64,000 nucleotides of DNA from NCBI GenBank assembly GCA_902492205.1, contig CABUKU010000001.1:434001-498000 (forward strand), written 5' to 3'. This stretch comes from an uncultured Bacteroides sp. Lineage in GTDB: Bacteria > Bacteroidota > Bacteroidia > Bacteroidales > Bacteroidaceae. Below are positions 42,757-51,493 of the stretch, piece after piece. The notes beneath the pieces are model-generated. The model saw nothing but the letters and a program-made list of their open reading frames with translations, was not told where the DNA came from and made no database searches. The number at the start of each line of letters is the position of its first letter. Position 1 is the stretch's first letter. A program made the translations under genes and the position numbers.

Positions 42757-43800
42757 ATGGACATAGCAAAAAGATGCGAGCAGAATCCGCTACTTGCTCC
42801 GAAAGATTTAAAAGCGGGAATTGACGGAATGGAAATTACATGTTTGTTAAATCCCGGAGTTTTCAACTATCAAGGCAAAATTTGGCTACTTTTGCGCGTT
42901 GCAGAAAGACCTATACAGAAAGAAGGGGTTATTAGTTTTCCTATATATAATAAAGAAGGTAAAATAGAGGTAGTATCGTTTTCAAAGGATGATCCTGATT
43001 TGGATGCGTCAGATCCTCGCGTAATCGGTTACAAGGGAAAGAATTATCTGACCACAATGTCTTACTTGCGACTGGTTTCGAGTACTGACGGCATTCACTT
43101 CAAGGATGAACCGGAATTCCCACCTATTTTCGGAGAAGGAGAGCTTGAAGCATTCGGTATTGAGGATTGCCGTGTTGCAACAACCGCGGATGGCTTTTAC
43201 CTGACTTTCACAGAAGTATCGTCTGTTGCTGTTGGAGTCGGATTGATTCACACCAATGATTGGAAAAATTACAAGCGTCACGGAATGATATTCCCACCGC
43301 ATAATAAAGACTGCGCTTTGTTCGAGGAAAAGATTGGTGATAAGTATTTTGCTTTTCATCGCCCGAGTAGCCCCGAACTTGGTGGAAACTATATTTGGTT
43401 GGCACAGTCGCCCGACCGTGTGCATTGGGGAAACCACAAATGTGTGGCAACTACCCGTGACGGTATGTGGGATTGCGCTCGCGTGGGTGCAGGGGCTGCT
43501 CCGATTAAAACGGAAAAAGGCTGGTTGGAAATTTATCACGGGGCGGATTTCAATCACCGTTATTGTTTGGGAGCTTTGTTGCTCGATTTGAATGATCCGT
43601 CTAAAGTAATTGCAAGAAGTGAAGAACCTATTATGGAACCTATTGCAGCTTATGAACAGACAGGATTCTTTGGAAACGTGATTTTCACGAACGGTCATTT
43701 GGTGGATGGTGACACGGTGACTATCTATTATGGTGCAAGTGATGAAGTTATCTGCAAGGCAGAGCTTTCTATCGCAGAGATATTGAACACATTAAAATAA
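42757..43800 (+). CDS. GH130-family beta-mannoside phosphorylase or mannosidase
   Basis: GH130 enzymes are five-bladed propellers that phosphorolyse or hydrolyse beta-mannosides. This one has 347 residues, no signal peptide, and is cytoplasmic. Recognisable parts are CEQNPLLAPKD at the start, LLNPGVFNYQGKIWLLLRVAERP, the SDPRVIG and GIEDCRVA acidic motifs, FAFHRPSSPELGGNYIWLAQSPD, RVGAGAAPIKTEKGWLEIYHGAD, and the closing YYGASDEVICKAELS. An intracellular phosphorylase next to an MFS transporter would import a mannose disaccharide and release mannose 1-phosphate. I could not assign the subfamily. Some GH130 members are hydrolases, and GIEDC differs from the EDPR seen in well-known phosphorylases. 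It is the first gene of an operon through at least 51438. Confidence 0.87.
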   Translation: MDIAKRCEQNPLLAPKDLKAGIDGMEITCLLNPGVFNYQGKIWLLLRVAERPIQKEGVISFPIYNKEGKIEVVSFSKDDPDLDASDPRVIGYKGKNYLTTMSYLRLVSSTDGIHFKDEPEFPPIFGEGELEAFGIEDCRVATTADGFYLTFTEVSSVAVGVGLIHTNDWKNYKRHGMIFPPHNKDCALFEEKIGDKYFAFHRPSSPELGGNYIWLAQSPDRVHWGNHKCVATTRDGMWDCARVGAGAAPIKTEKGWLEIYHGADFNHRYCLGALLLDLNDPSKVIARSEEPIMEPIAAYEQTGFFGNVIFTNGHLVDGDTVTIYYGASDEVICKAELSIAEILNTLK

Positions 43801-43815
43801 GACACGGGAAAAGTG

Positions 43816-45078
43816 ATGAATAAACTGAAAAAAGAATATTTGTTCTTCAAGGAACAAGAGCCTAACATGCGGACACTGTTGGTAACCAATATGCTTTATG
43901 CGTTGGTGTTGCCAGTAGTCGAGATCTTTGTGGGAGCTTATATTATGAGAAACACAAGCGATCCGGTTATGGTTGCTTTCTATCAGTTGGCAATGTATGT
44001 AGGTATTGTTACAACTTCCCTTGTAAACGGTTTCTTGTTGAAGAAGTACAGTGTGAAAACACTTTATTCTGTGGGCATCCTGGTGAGTGGTATTTCCATG
44101 TTCGGCATGATGGCTATCAAGTCGCTTGGTTTCGTAGAGCTTGGTTTGGCGGGTTTCCTCATGGGGGCGGCTTCCGGTTTCTTCTGGACCAACCGTTATT
44201 TGCTGGCTCTCAACAATACCAATGATAATAACCGCAACTATTTCTTTGGATTGGAGTCTTTCTTCTTTTCTATTTCTTCCATCGGTGTGCCTTTAATCAT
44301 CGGTGCATTTATCAGCCAGATAGACGGGAAAGAAGTTTTTGGATTCCTCTTTAATATCAATGCTTCTTATCGTGTGGTGACAATGGTGATGGTAGTTATT
44401 ACTGTCATTGCCTGCATGGTGTTGTGGAAAGGTAAGTTTGAGAATCCGAAAGAAACGACTTTTCTCTATTTCCGCTTCAACATACTTTGGAAAAAGATGC
44501 TTTGGCTGGCAGCATTGAAAGGAATGGTTCAGGGTTTTCTGGTAACGGCTCCTGCCATATTGGTGTTGAAATTAGTGGGTGACGAAGGTGCTTTGGGATT
44601 GATACAGGGCATTAGCGGTGCATTGACGGCAGTTCTGGTCTATGTGTTGGGACGTATTGCCCGCCCCGAAGACCGCCTGAAGATATTTGTCGGTGGACTG
44701 GTTGTGTTCTTCATCGGTACATTGTGCAATGGCATTCTCTTTTCTGCAATGGGGGTTATTCTCTTCGTTCTTTGCAAAGTGATATTCCAACCTTTGTTCG
44801 ATTTGGCCTACTTTCCCATTATGATGAAGACAATTGATACTGTTGCAAAGATTGAAAACAGAAACGAATATGCATATATCCTGAGCCATGAATTCGGGCT
44901 TTTCCTGGGAAGAGCTTCCGGGCTGTTGTTGTTTATCTTCCTTGCCTATTGCGTGTCACAGGATTTTGCCTTGAAATATGCATTGATTATTGTCGCAGGA
45001 TTGCAATTGGTTGCATATCCTTTAGCTAAGAATATTACTAATCAAACTAATACTATTGAACATGAAAATGACAAGTAA
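43816..45078 (+). CDS. MFS-type sugar transporter
   Basis: This is an inner-membrane major facilitator of 420 residues with about 12 hydrophobic segments; no signal cleavage is expected. The start is the ATG at 43816, since the GTG at 43813 merely precedes it. Motifs include MVAFYQLAMYVGIVTTSLVNGFLLKKYSVKTLYSVGI (loop 2-3 with basic residues) and MGAASGFFWTNRYLLALNNTNDNNRNYFFGLESF. The gene is 15 bp after GH130, and its end overlaps the next gene by 17 bp. By context it should carry the disaccharide used by the adjacent GH130. A second MFS-GH130 pair lies at 58133-60431, of a different transporter type. Confidence 0.85.
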   Translation: MNKLKKEYLFFKEQEPNMRTLLVTNMLYALVLPVVEIFVGAYIMRNTSDPVMVAFYQLAMYVGIVTTSLVNGFLLKKYSVKTLYSVGILVSGISMFGMMAIKSLGFVELGLAGFLMGAASGFFWTNRYLLALNNTNDNNRNYFFGLESFFFSISSIGVPLIIGAFISQIDGKEVFGFLFNINASYRVVTMVMVVITVIACMVLWKGKFENPKETTFLYFRFNILWKKMLWLAALKGMVQGFLVTAPAILVLKLVGDEGALGLIQGISGALTAVLVYVLGRIARPEDRLKIFVGGLVVFFIGTLCNGILFSAMGVILFVLCKVIFQPLFDLAYFPIMMKTIDTVAKIENRNEYAYILSHEFGLFLGRASGLLLFIFLAYCVSQDFALKYALIIVAGLQLVAYPLAKNITNQTNTIEHENDK

Positions 45079-46795
45079 AAGCGTTTTTGCGCTCATTGCC
45101 GTTTGTTTGTTTGCGTCTTGCTCCGGTAACGGAAATAACTTCGGGGAGAAGGTTGCACAGGTTTCTATCAACAGAGTGGATTCCATGCCCGACATGCCTG
45201 AGACTTATAAAATGCTGGACTGGAAACAAAAGGCAAAGACATATGACCGGTTTATTTTCGACTGGAATAATAAAAGTGAGGTGGGACCGTTAATCTGGTT
45301 GGATGATACCCGCAGAAATGTGGATCAGACTACTTTCGGTTTATATACGGCTATTAAGGACATCCGTCAAGGAAAGGATGCCAACAATGGAGAGTTCCAT
45401 GAAAGTTTGAATTCGTTGGCAGCTATTCTTGGTGCAGGTCTTGTGGGAATTGACAAAACCAATCAGGACGGATATAATTATGTGAAGATGGTTCAGAACT
45501 ATTTCAATTCGGATAACGGTTGGAATATAGTAATGAACAATACCAACCCTTCGGTAGCCATGCTGGGTGGTGGATATGGTCGTGACTGGTGGTATGACGT
45601 ACTTCCGAATGCACTGTATTATGCTGTGTGCGATGTGTTTCCGGGTGTGGATGGAGCAGAGAAGATTCAAAGAAGCATAGCCGAGCAATTTGTTAAGGCG
45701 GACTCTGTATTGAACGGGAATTACGATTATTCTTATTTCGACTATAAGAACCTGAAAGGTTATGTCAGTCAGATTCCTATGCAACAGGATGCGGCTGGAG
45801 GTCATGCTTATGTACTGTTGTGTGCTTATCATAAATTTGGCGATCCGCGTTATTTGAAACATTCAAAGAGTGCGATCGAAGCACTTCTCGCTCAAAAAGA
45901 GAGCCGTTTTTATGAAGCTCTTTTACCACTTGGAGTATATACGGCTGCTTATCTGAATGCAACAGAAGGAACAAACTATGATGTAGCCAAACTTCTCGAT
46001 TGGGTGTTCGACGGATGCAAAAGTCCTACCGGAAGAACCGGTTGGGGAATTATCGTAGGCAAATGGGGAGACTATGATGTAAGCGGTTTGCAAGGAAGCA
46101 TAACAGATGGAGGAGGATATGCATTCCTTATGAACAGTATTAAACCGGCATGGCCTTTTATCCCGATGGTGAAATATCAACCTCAATATGCAAAAGCTGT
46201 TGGTAAGTGGATGTTGAACAATGCAAGTGCATGCCGTTTGTTCTATCCTGGAGATATAGATGAAAAGCACCAATGGGCTCCTGAACTGAAAGATATAACT
46301 TTCGATAATGTATCTTATGAAGGTTTGCGCAAGGCGGACGATTATGGAAAAGAATCCTTGAAGGGTGTCAGCCCGGTTGCTATCGGTGATGGTCCTAAAT
46401 GGATAAAAGGTAATCCGACAGAAAGCATGTTCAGCGTTTACAGTTCTTCTCCGGTTGGTATTCTGGGAGCCATTGTCAATCAGACGGATGTAGAAGGTAT
46501 TCTTCAGTTGGATTGTAATGCCACAGATTTTTATGTAGAGAAACCTTATCCGGTCTACCTCTACTATAATCCTTATAAGGAAGTTAAAACCATAACTTAT
46601 CATGCATCTCAGGCATGTGACCTGTTTGATATTGTTGCCAAAGAATATGTGGCTAAGAATATAAAAACGGATGGTTCTATTAATATTCCGGCTAATGATG
46701 CGAGGGTGATTGTAGAACTTCCTGCCGGAACGGAATTGGAATTGAAAGACGGTAAGGTTATTGCGAATAAACAGAATATCATAACATATAAATAA
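45062..46795 (+). CDS. Unrecognised lipoprotein, probably helical-barrel enzyme or binding protein
   Basis: I do not recognise this protein. From the ATG at 45062 it has 577 residues with a lipobox (VCLFASC) about 20 residues in. The first 370 mature residues look like alternating helical hairpins: TFGLYTAIKDIRQG, NSLAAILGAGLVG, WWYDVLPNALYYAVCDVFPGVDGAEKIQRSIAEQF, GGHAYVLLCAYHKFGDPRYLKHSKSAIEALLAQKESRFYEALLPLGVYTAAYLNATEGT. That is the style of an (alpha/alpha)6 glycosidase or lyase. The C-terminal 150 residues are beta-rich (VGILGAIVNQTDVEGILQLDCNA and so on). It lies between an MFS gene and SusC in one operon, so it may be an enzyme of the second locus. Candidate acids (GRDWWYD, GGHAY) cannot be assigned. 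Confidence 0.75.
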   Translation: MKMTSKSVFALIAVCLFASCSGNGNNFGEKVAQVSINRVDSMPDMPETYKMLDWKQKAKTYDRFIFDWNNKSEVGPLIWLDDTRRNVDQTTFGLYTAIKDIRQGKDANNGEFHESLNSLAAILGAGLVGIDKTNQDGYNYVKMVQNYFNSDNGWNIVMNNTNPSVAMLGGGYGRDWWYDVLPNALYYAVCDVFPGVDGAEKIQRSIAEQFVKADSVLNGNYDYSYFDYKNLKGYVSQIPMQQDAAGGHAYVLLCAYHKFGDPRYLKHSKSAIEALLAQKESRFYEALLPLGVYTAAYLNATEGTNYDVAKLLDWVFDGCKSPTGRTGWGIIVGKWGDYDVSGLQGSITDGGGYAFLMNSIKPAWPFIPMVKYQPQYAKAVGKWMLNNASACRLFYPGDIDEKHQWAPELKDITFDNVSYEGLRKADDYGKESLKGVSPVAIGDGPKWIKGNPTESMFSVYSSSPVGILGAIVNQTDVEGILQLDCNATDFYVEKPYPVYLYYNPYKEVKTITYHASQACDLFDIVAKEYVAKNIKTDGSINIPANDARVIVELPAGTELELKDGKVIANKQNIITYK

Positions 46796-46826
46796 AACCT
46801 ATTGTAAAACTAATAATTGAAGTATT

Positions 46827-49800
46827 ATGAAAATTGATTTATTTTCGAGTAAAGTTAGGGTAAGGCAATTAGGCCTGGCTTTGTTTTGCTTGTTTTTGTT
46901 TCACGTTACAGCTTTTGCTCAAAGTGGAGGTGGGATGCTGACCGGAATCGTTGTTGATGAGCAAGGGGAAGCATTGATTGGAGTAAGTGTTCTGAATAAA
47001 ACAACAAGTGAAGGAACCATCACAGCAATAGATGGTAGCTTTAGCGTTGCGGGAAAACTGAATGATTTAATTCAATTCTCTTATGTCGGATATGCTTCTG
47101 CGGATTATTTGGTGAAGCAAGATAAGAATATAAGAATTGTTTTGAAAGAAGATACACAAAACCTTGAAGAAGTTGTAGTGGTAGGCTATTCGGCACAAAA
47201 GAAATCTTCTCTTACAGGAGCTATTGCACCGGTGAATATGAATGACATGGAAAAACGCCGTGTGGCAACTGTGTCACAAGCTCTTCAAGGGCAAGTTGCA
47301 GGTGTGCAGATTACTCAAAGTACGGGAGCTCCGGGCGATGATATTTCTATTTTGATTCGTGGTGAAGGAACAATAGGCAATAACAATCCTTTGTATATTA
47401 TTGATGGAGTTCCTTCAAGAACGATGACTTTCTTGAATCCTTCCGATATTAGTTCAATTACTGTATTGAAAGATGCTTCTGCTGCTGCGGTTTATGGATC
47501 ACGCGCTTCGGGTGGTGTGGTTGTAATTACTACTAAAGAAGGTGAATCAGGAAAAGGACATCTTGAACTGAACTACTATTATGGAATACAGAAAGCCGTG
47601 AATTTACCAAAGATGCTAAACTCCAAGCAGTATATGGATGTATTGGAAACAGCCTGGAATAATGCCGGATATGAAGGGACAAACCCTTATACGGGAGATA
47701 AGAATAGAGCAGACCTTGCCGATACTGACTGGTTGGGTGAATTGTTTACTTTAGGACAAACTCATAATGTTCAGGCAACTATGAGCGGGGGTGCAAAAGG
47801 TGTGAATTATTTAGTATCCGGAGGTTATATCTCTCAGGATGGTATTGTTGTGTATGACCATGATAAATATCGCCGCTTTAACTTGCGTACTAATATCAAC
47901 GCCAAGTATTTTGACAGACTTAATATCGGTGCGAATGTTCAGTTGACTTATTCAATGCAGGATAAACTGAACTCTAAAGGTGATGAACCGGGAATTATCA
48001 GACATGCGATGTTACGTCCGCCTGTATTGAGTGTTTATAAAGATGTGAATGATCCTACATACAATCCGAATGATCCTTTTACAGATTTGCCTTTCTATAA
48101 AAATAATGATAGAAACGGTGGTTGGGAAAGTGACAAGTATGAATGGACTTCCAATCCTATTGCTTTAGCTTATTATACAGATGATAAACGCTCACAATAC
48201 ACTACTTTCGGTAATATCTTTGCTGAATATGAATTTCTGGAAGATCACTCTTTAAAGTTTAAGACAAACGTGGGTATTGATTTGAACCTTTATCACAATA
48301 AAGCATTCAATCGGAACTTTGGAGACGATGATGGTAGCGGTGCCGATGTGGATAAAGGATTGGGAAGACAAAACAGACCTACAAGTTTAAGTGAAAGCAG
48401 AGGAGAAAGTTTCACATTGACTTGGAATAATACATTGAGTTATGCAAAGCAATTTGATAAGCATAATATCAATGCGGTAGCCGGAACAGAGTTCATTACC
48501 AATTATGAATCATCTATCGGGGCTTCACGTCAACGTTATGATTATACTAATGATACTTTTAGATACCTTGATTTTGGAGGAACGGAATCTGATATTTGGA
48601 ATAATGGTACAGGTTCGGAATGGGCATTAATGTCTGTATTTGCTTCAGCTACCTATGTATATGACAGCCGTTATATGGTTACAGGTAATTTCCGTGCAGA
48701 TGCTTCTTCCAGATTTGCGAGCAATCATGCCTGGGGATTCTTCCCTTCTGTTTCTGCCGGTTGGAAGATGTCGGAAGAAAACTTCTTGAAAAATGTATCT
48801 TGGTTATCAGACCTGAAACTGAGAGGTAGCTGGGGGCAGTTAGGAAATCAGGAAATTGATAACTATACTTTTATGACCTTATTGAAAAAGGATGGTGACA
48901 AGTATGTTATTTCCCGTTATGGTAATCCTGACTTGAAGTGGGAAACTTCGGAACAATGGAATGTTGGCGTTGATTTCGGAGTGTTACAAAACAAACTTTA
49001 TCTTTCTGCTGACTATTTTGTGAAAACAACTTCTGATATATTATTACCTATTTCGTTACCTTCTTATGTGGGTAGTGTTTCTCCTACAATTGTAAATGCA
49101 GGTACGGTTCGTAATAAAGGTTTTGAAGTATCGTTGACATATAGAGACAGAGTCGGTGACTTTAATTATAGTGTAAATGGCAATATTGCAACGCTTGATA
49201 ATGAAGTTATTAAATTACATCCTAATTTGCCTAACATTGATGGTAAAGTAACCCGTACTGCTGTGGGGCAACCTCTGAATTCTTATTATGGTTTTGTAAT
49301 GGAAGGTATTTACCAGAATAATGCAGAGATTAAAGAACAACTTTATGATACTGAAAACCCTACTGTACAACCGGGTGATATTCGTTTCAAAGATTTGGAT
49401 GGTAACGGAAAGATTGATGATAATGACCGTGACTTTTTGGGAAGCCCTATCCCTAACTTTACTTATGGTTTCACACTGAATGGCGAATATAAAGGTTTCA
49501 ACCTTTCAATGTTATTTCATGGAGTAGAAGGAGTGAAGCGCTACAATGATTTGAAGAAGATATTGAATTACGATACTCGTCCATTCAACTATACCACAGA
49601 TGTTTTGGGATACTGGCATGGAGAAGGAACAAGTAACTCAATTCCTCGTCCTAGTTTCACAGACAATGGCGGTAGCAGAACTTCAAGTGTTTTTGTGGAA
49701 GATGCTTCTTTCTTTAGATTGAAGAATGTAGAATTAGGTTATTCTTTTGCCAAGCTGTTAAAGAAATCCAATTCACATATTTCGGATTTAAAAGTTTACG

Positions 49801-49928
49801 TTTCTGCAGAAAACTTGTTTACAGTGACTTCTTATTCCGGTCTGGATCCGGAGACTACGGACCTTATGGATTATGGGACTTACCCACAGGCAAGATCGTT
49901 CCTGTTTGGTGTGAATGTTAAATTTTAA
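46827..49928 (+). CDS. SusC-family TonB-dependent outer-membrane transporter (second pair)
   Basis: The protein has 1033 residues. The signal (ending TAFAQ) is followed by a carboxypeptidase-regulatory-like domain (MLTGIVVDEQGEALIGVSVLNKTTSEGTITAIDGSFSV), the TonB-box-type LEEVVVVGYSAQKKSSLTGAI, the plug (GVQITQSTGAPGDDISILIRGEGTIGNNNPLYIIDGVPS, VLKDASAAAVYGSRASGGVVVITTKEG) and the barrel, with SGLDPETTDLMDYGTYPQARSFLFGVNVKF at the end. It is 36-40 residues longer than the SusC at 33252 and clearly different in sequence, so the two loci import different glycans. It lies 31 bp after the lipoprotein gene without a visible promoter and 19 bp before SusD. Confidence 0.95.
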   Translation: MKIDLFSSKVRVRQLGLALFCLFLFHVTAFAQSGGGMLTGIVVDEQGEALIGVSVLNKTTSEGTITAIDGSFSVAGKLNDLIQFSYVGYASADYLVKQDKNIRIVLKEDTQNLEEVVVVGYSAQKKSSLTGAIAPVNMNDMEKRRVATVSQALQGQVAGVQITQSTGAPGDDISILIRGEGTIGNNNPLYIIDGVPSRTMTFLNPSDISSITVLKDASAAAVYGSRASGGVVVITTKEGESGKGHLELNYYYGIQKAVNLPKMLNSKQYMDVLETAWNNAGYEGTNPYTGDKNRADLADTDWLGELFTLGQTHNVQATMSGGAKGVNYLVSGGYISQDGIVVYDHDKYRRFNLRTNINAKYFDRLNIGANVQLTYSMQDKLNSKGDEPGIIRHAMLRPPVLSVYKDVNDPTYNPNDPFTDLPFYKNNDRNGGWESDKYEWTSNPIALAYYTDDKRSQYTTFGNIFAEYEFLEDHSLKFKTNVGIDLNLYHNKAFNRNFGDDDGSGADVDKGLGRQNRPTSLSESRGESFTLTWNNTLSYAKQFDKHNINAVAGTEFITNYESSIGASRQRYDYTNDTFRYLDFGGTESDIWNNGTGSEWALMSVFASATYVYDSRYMVTGNFRADASSRFASNHAWGFFPSVSAGWKMSEENFLKNVSWLSDLKLRGSWGQLGNQEIDNYTFMTLLKKDGDKYVISRYGNPDLKWETSEQWNVGVDFGVLQNKLYLSADYFVKTTSDILLPISLPSYVGSVSPTIVNAGTVRNKGFEVSLTYRDRVGDFNYSVNGNIATLDNEVIKLHPNLPNIDGKVTRTAVGQPLNSYYGFVMEGIYQNNAEIKEQLYDTENPTVQPGDIRFKDLDGNGKIDDNDRDFLGSPIPNFTYGFTLNGEYKGFNLSMLFHGVEGVKRYNDLKKILNYDTRPFNYTTDVLGYWHGEGTSNSIPRPSFTDNGGSRTSSVFVEDASFFRLKNVELGYSFAKLLKKSNSHISDLKVYVSAENLFTVTSYSGLDPETTDLMDYGTYPQARSFLFGVNVKF

Positions 49929-49947
49929 ATGATTAAATCTTAGACTA

Positions 49948-51438
49948 ATGAAAAAGATACATATAACTTTGTTTAGTGTGATAAGTCTTTTGTTCGCAAC
50001 AGGTTGTGACGACTATCTGCACAAAGATCCGATAGGATTGTTAACCCCGGATATTGTAAATACGAACCCCACTCTTACCAGTGTTCAGTATTCTGTAAAT
50101 TCATCATATCAGATGTTATCAAGCACATTGAACTTATTAGGTGATTGGAGTTGGGATGACGGAACGGTTACCCGTAATGATTTTGTAGTGTATGACTTAG
50201 CTTCGGATGATGCCACAAAGAAATGGAATCCGGATGGTGACCAACCTTGGATGGATGAAGTACAAAACTATTCATATATAGCTTCCAATACAGCTTTCAA
50301 TGGCTTTTGGAGTTATCAGTATGAAGGTGTCTCCAGAACAAATCTTGCTCTTAGTTATCTGACCAATGATCAGATTATAGCTTCAGTAGGTATGGATGAT
50401 GCTTTAAGAAAAAGATTATTGGGAGAAGCATATTTCCTGCGTGCTTTCTATTATTTCGATCTGGTCACAAACTTTGGAGATGTTCCTTTCCTTACTGCTC
50501 CTATCGAAGACTTTGAAGATGCATATAAAGTATCGGAAAGAACGGATAAGGAGATTGTGTGGCAACAGATTATGGATGATTTGAAAGATGCAAAGAGCAA
50601 TATTCCCGATGCAAAATATTCTTCGGCAAGCGAACCGTGGAGAGTGTCAATGGGTGCTGTTTTAGCTATGCAGGCTAAAGTTGCCTTATATAGAAAAGAC
50701 TATCCGGGCGTATTGGCTGCGATACAGGAACTTGAAAGTAAAGGTTATTATGATTTAAACGATAATTATTTCGATTCATTCAGCCAGGATCATGAGTTTA
50801 CGGATAATGAAGTTATTTTTGCTTATGACCATAAAGAGAAAATGACTCCGGCGCAGGGAAATGGTTTGTGTGCTTTGTTGGGTTGGGGATTCTTTGCTCC
50901 TTCTAAAAGCTTCCTTAAAGAGTTTGAACCGAATGATCCACGTTTGAACCTAACAGTCGATACGGATAAGCAATTGGTATATAAGATTTTGGGAACCTTG
51001 TCGAATGCGAATTCAGGATATGATGATGCCCCCAGCAATAAAATATATATCCGCTATGCCGATGTAATGCTATGGAAGGCCGAAGCATTAATTGAAACGG
51101 GAAGTGTATCCGATGCGATTGACATTATCAATGATGTGAGAGAAAGAGCAAGAAATACAGTTGGTGTGGACGGAGTAACGAAAGCACCTGCCGGGACATT
51201 GCCAGATAGAGACAGACTTGCATCAAAAGATAAGGCTTGGGAATGGCTGATACATGAACGTCGTGTGGAACTTGGTTTGGAATCTCACCGTTTCAGGGAT
51301 TTAAAACGTTGGGGAATTGCAAAAGAAGTGCTTAATGCCAATGGACAAGCATTCAAAGACCGTAATTACTTGTTCCCTATACCTCAGAAAGATATAGATA
51401 AGTCAGGTGGGAAGCTCACTCAAAACACCGGTTATTAA
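49948..51438 (+). CDS. SusD/RagB-family glycan-binding lipoprotein (second pair)
   Basis: The protein has 496 residues with a lipobox (LLFATGC). SusD signatures are CDDYLHKDPIGLLTPDIVNTNPTLTSVQYSVNSSYQML, LLGEAYFLRAFYYFDLVTNFGDVPFLTAPIEDFEDAYKVSERTDKEI, YIRYADVMLWKAEALIETGSVSDAIDIINDVRERARN, and HERRVELGLESHRFRDLKRWG near the C-terminus, ending LFPIPQKDIDKSGGKLTQNTGY. It partners the SusC at 46827. A hairpin at 51449-51474 separates it from the next gene, which starts 56 bp later. Confidence 0.94.
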   Translation: MKKIHITLFSVISLLFATGCDDYLHKDPIGLLTPDIVNTNPTLTSVQYSVNSSYQMLSSTLNLLGDWSWDDGTVTRNDFVVYDLASDDATKKWNPDGDQPWMDEVQNYSYIASNTAFNGFWSYQYEGVSRTNLALSYLTNDQIIASVGMDDALRKRLLGEAYFLRAFYYFDLVTNFGDVPFLTAPIEDFEDAYKVSERTDKEIVWQQIMDDLKDAKSNIPDAKYSSASEPWRVSMGAVLAMQAKVALYRKDYPGVLAAIQELESKGYYDLNDNYFDSFSQDHEFTDNEVIFAYDHKEKMTPAQGNGLCALLGWGFFAPSKSFLKEFEPNDPRLNLTVDTDKQLVYKILGTLSNANSGYDDAPSNKIYIRYADVMLWKAEALIETGSVSDAIDIINDVRERARNTVGVDGVTKAPAGTLPDRDRLASKDKAWEWLIHERRVELGLESHRFRDLKRWGIAKEVLNANGQAFKDRNYLFPIPQKDIDKSGGKLTQNTGY

Positions 51439-51448
51439 TCATATTATG

Positions 51449-51474
51449 GGGATGGCAGGGCTTCTTGCCATCCC
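51449..51474 (+). terminator. Hairpin after the second SusD
   Basis: GGGATGGCA (51449-51457) pairs with TGCCATCCC (51466-51474), with an 8-nt loop, followed by TCATTATTTAAG. It probably reduces rather than stops transcription into the gene at 51494, since no other promoter is visible. Confidence 0.65.
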
Positions 51475-51493
51475 TCATTATTTAAGTTATACT

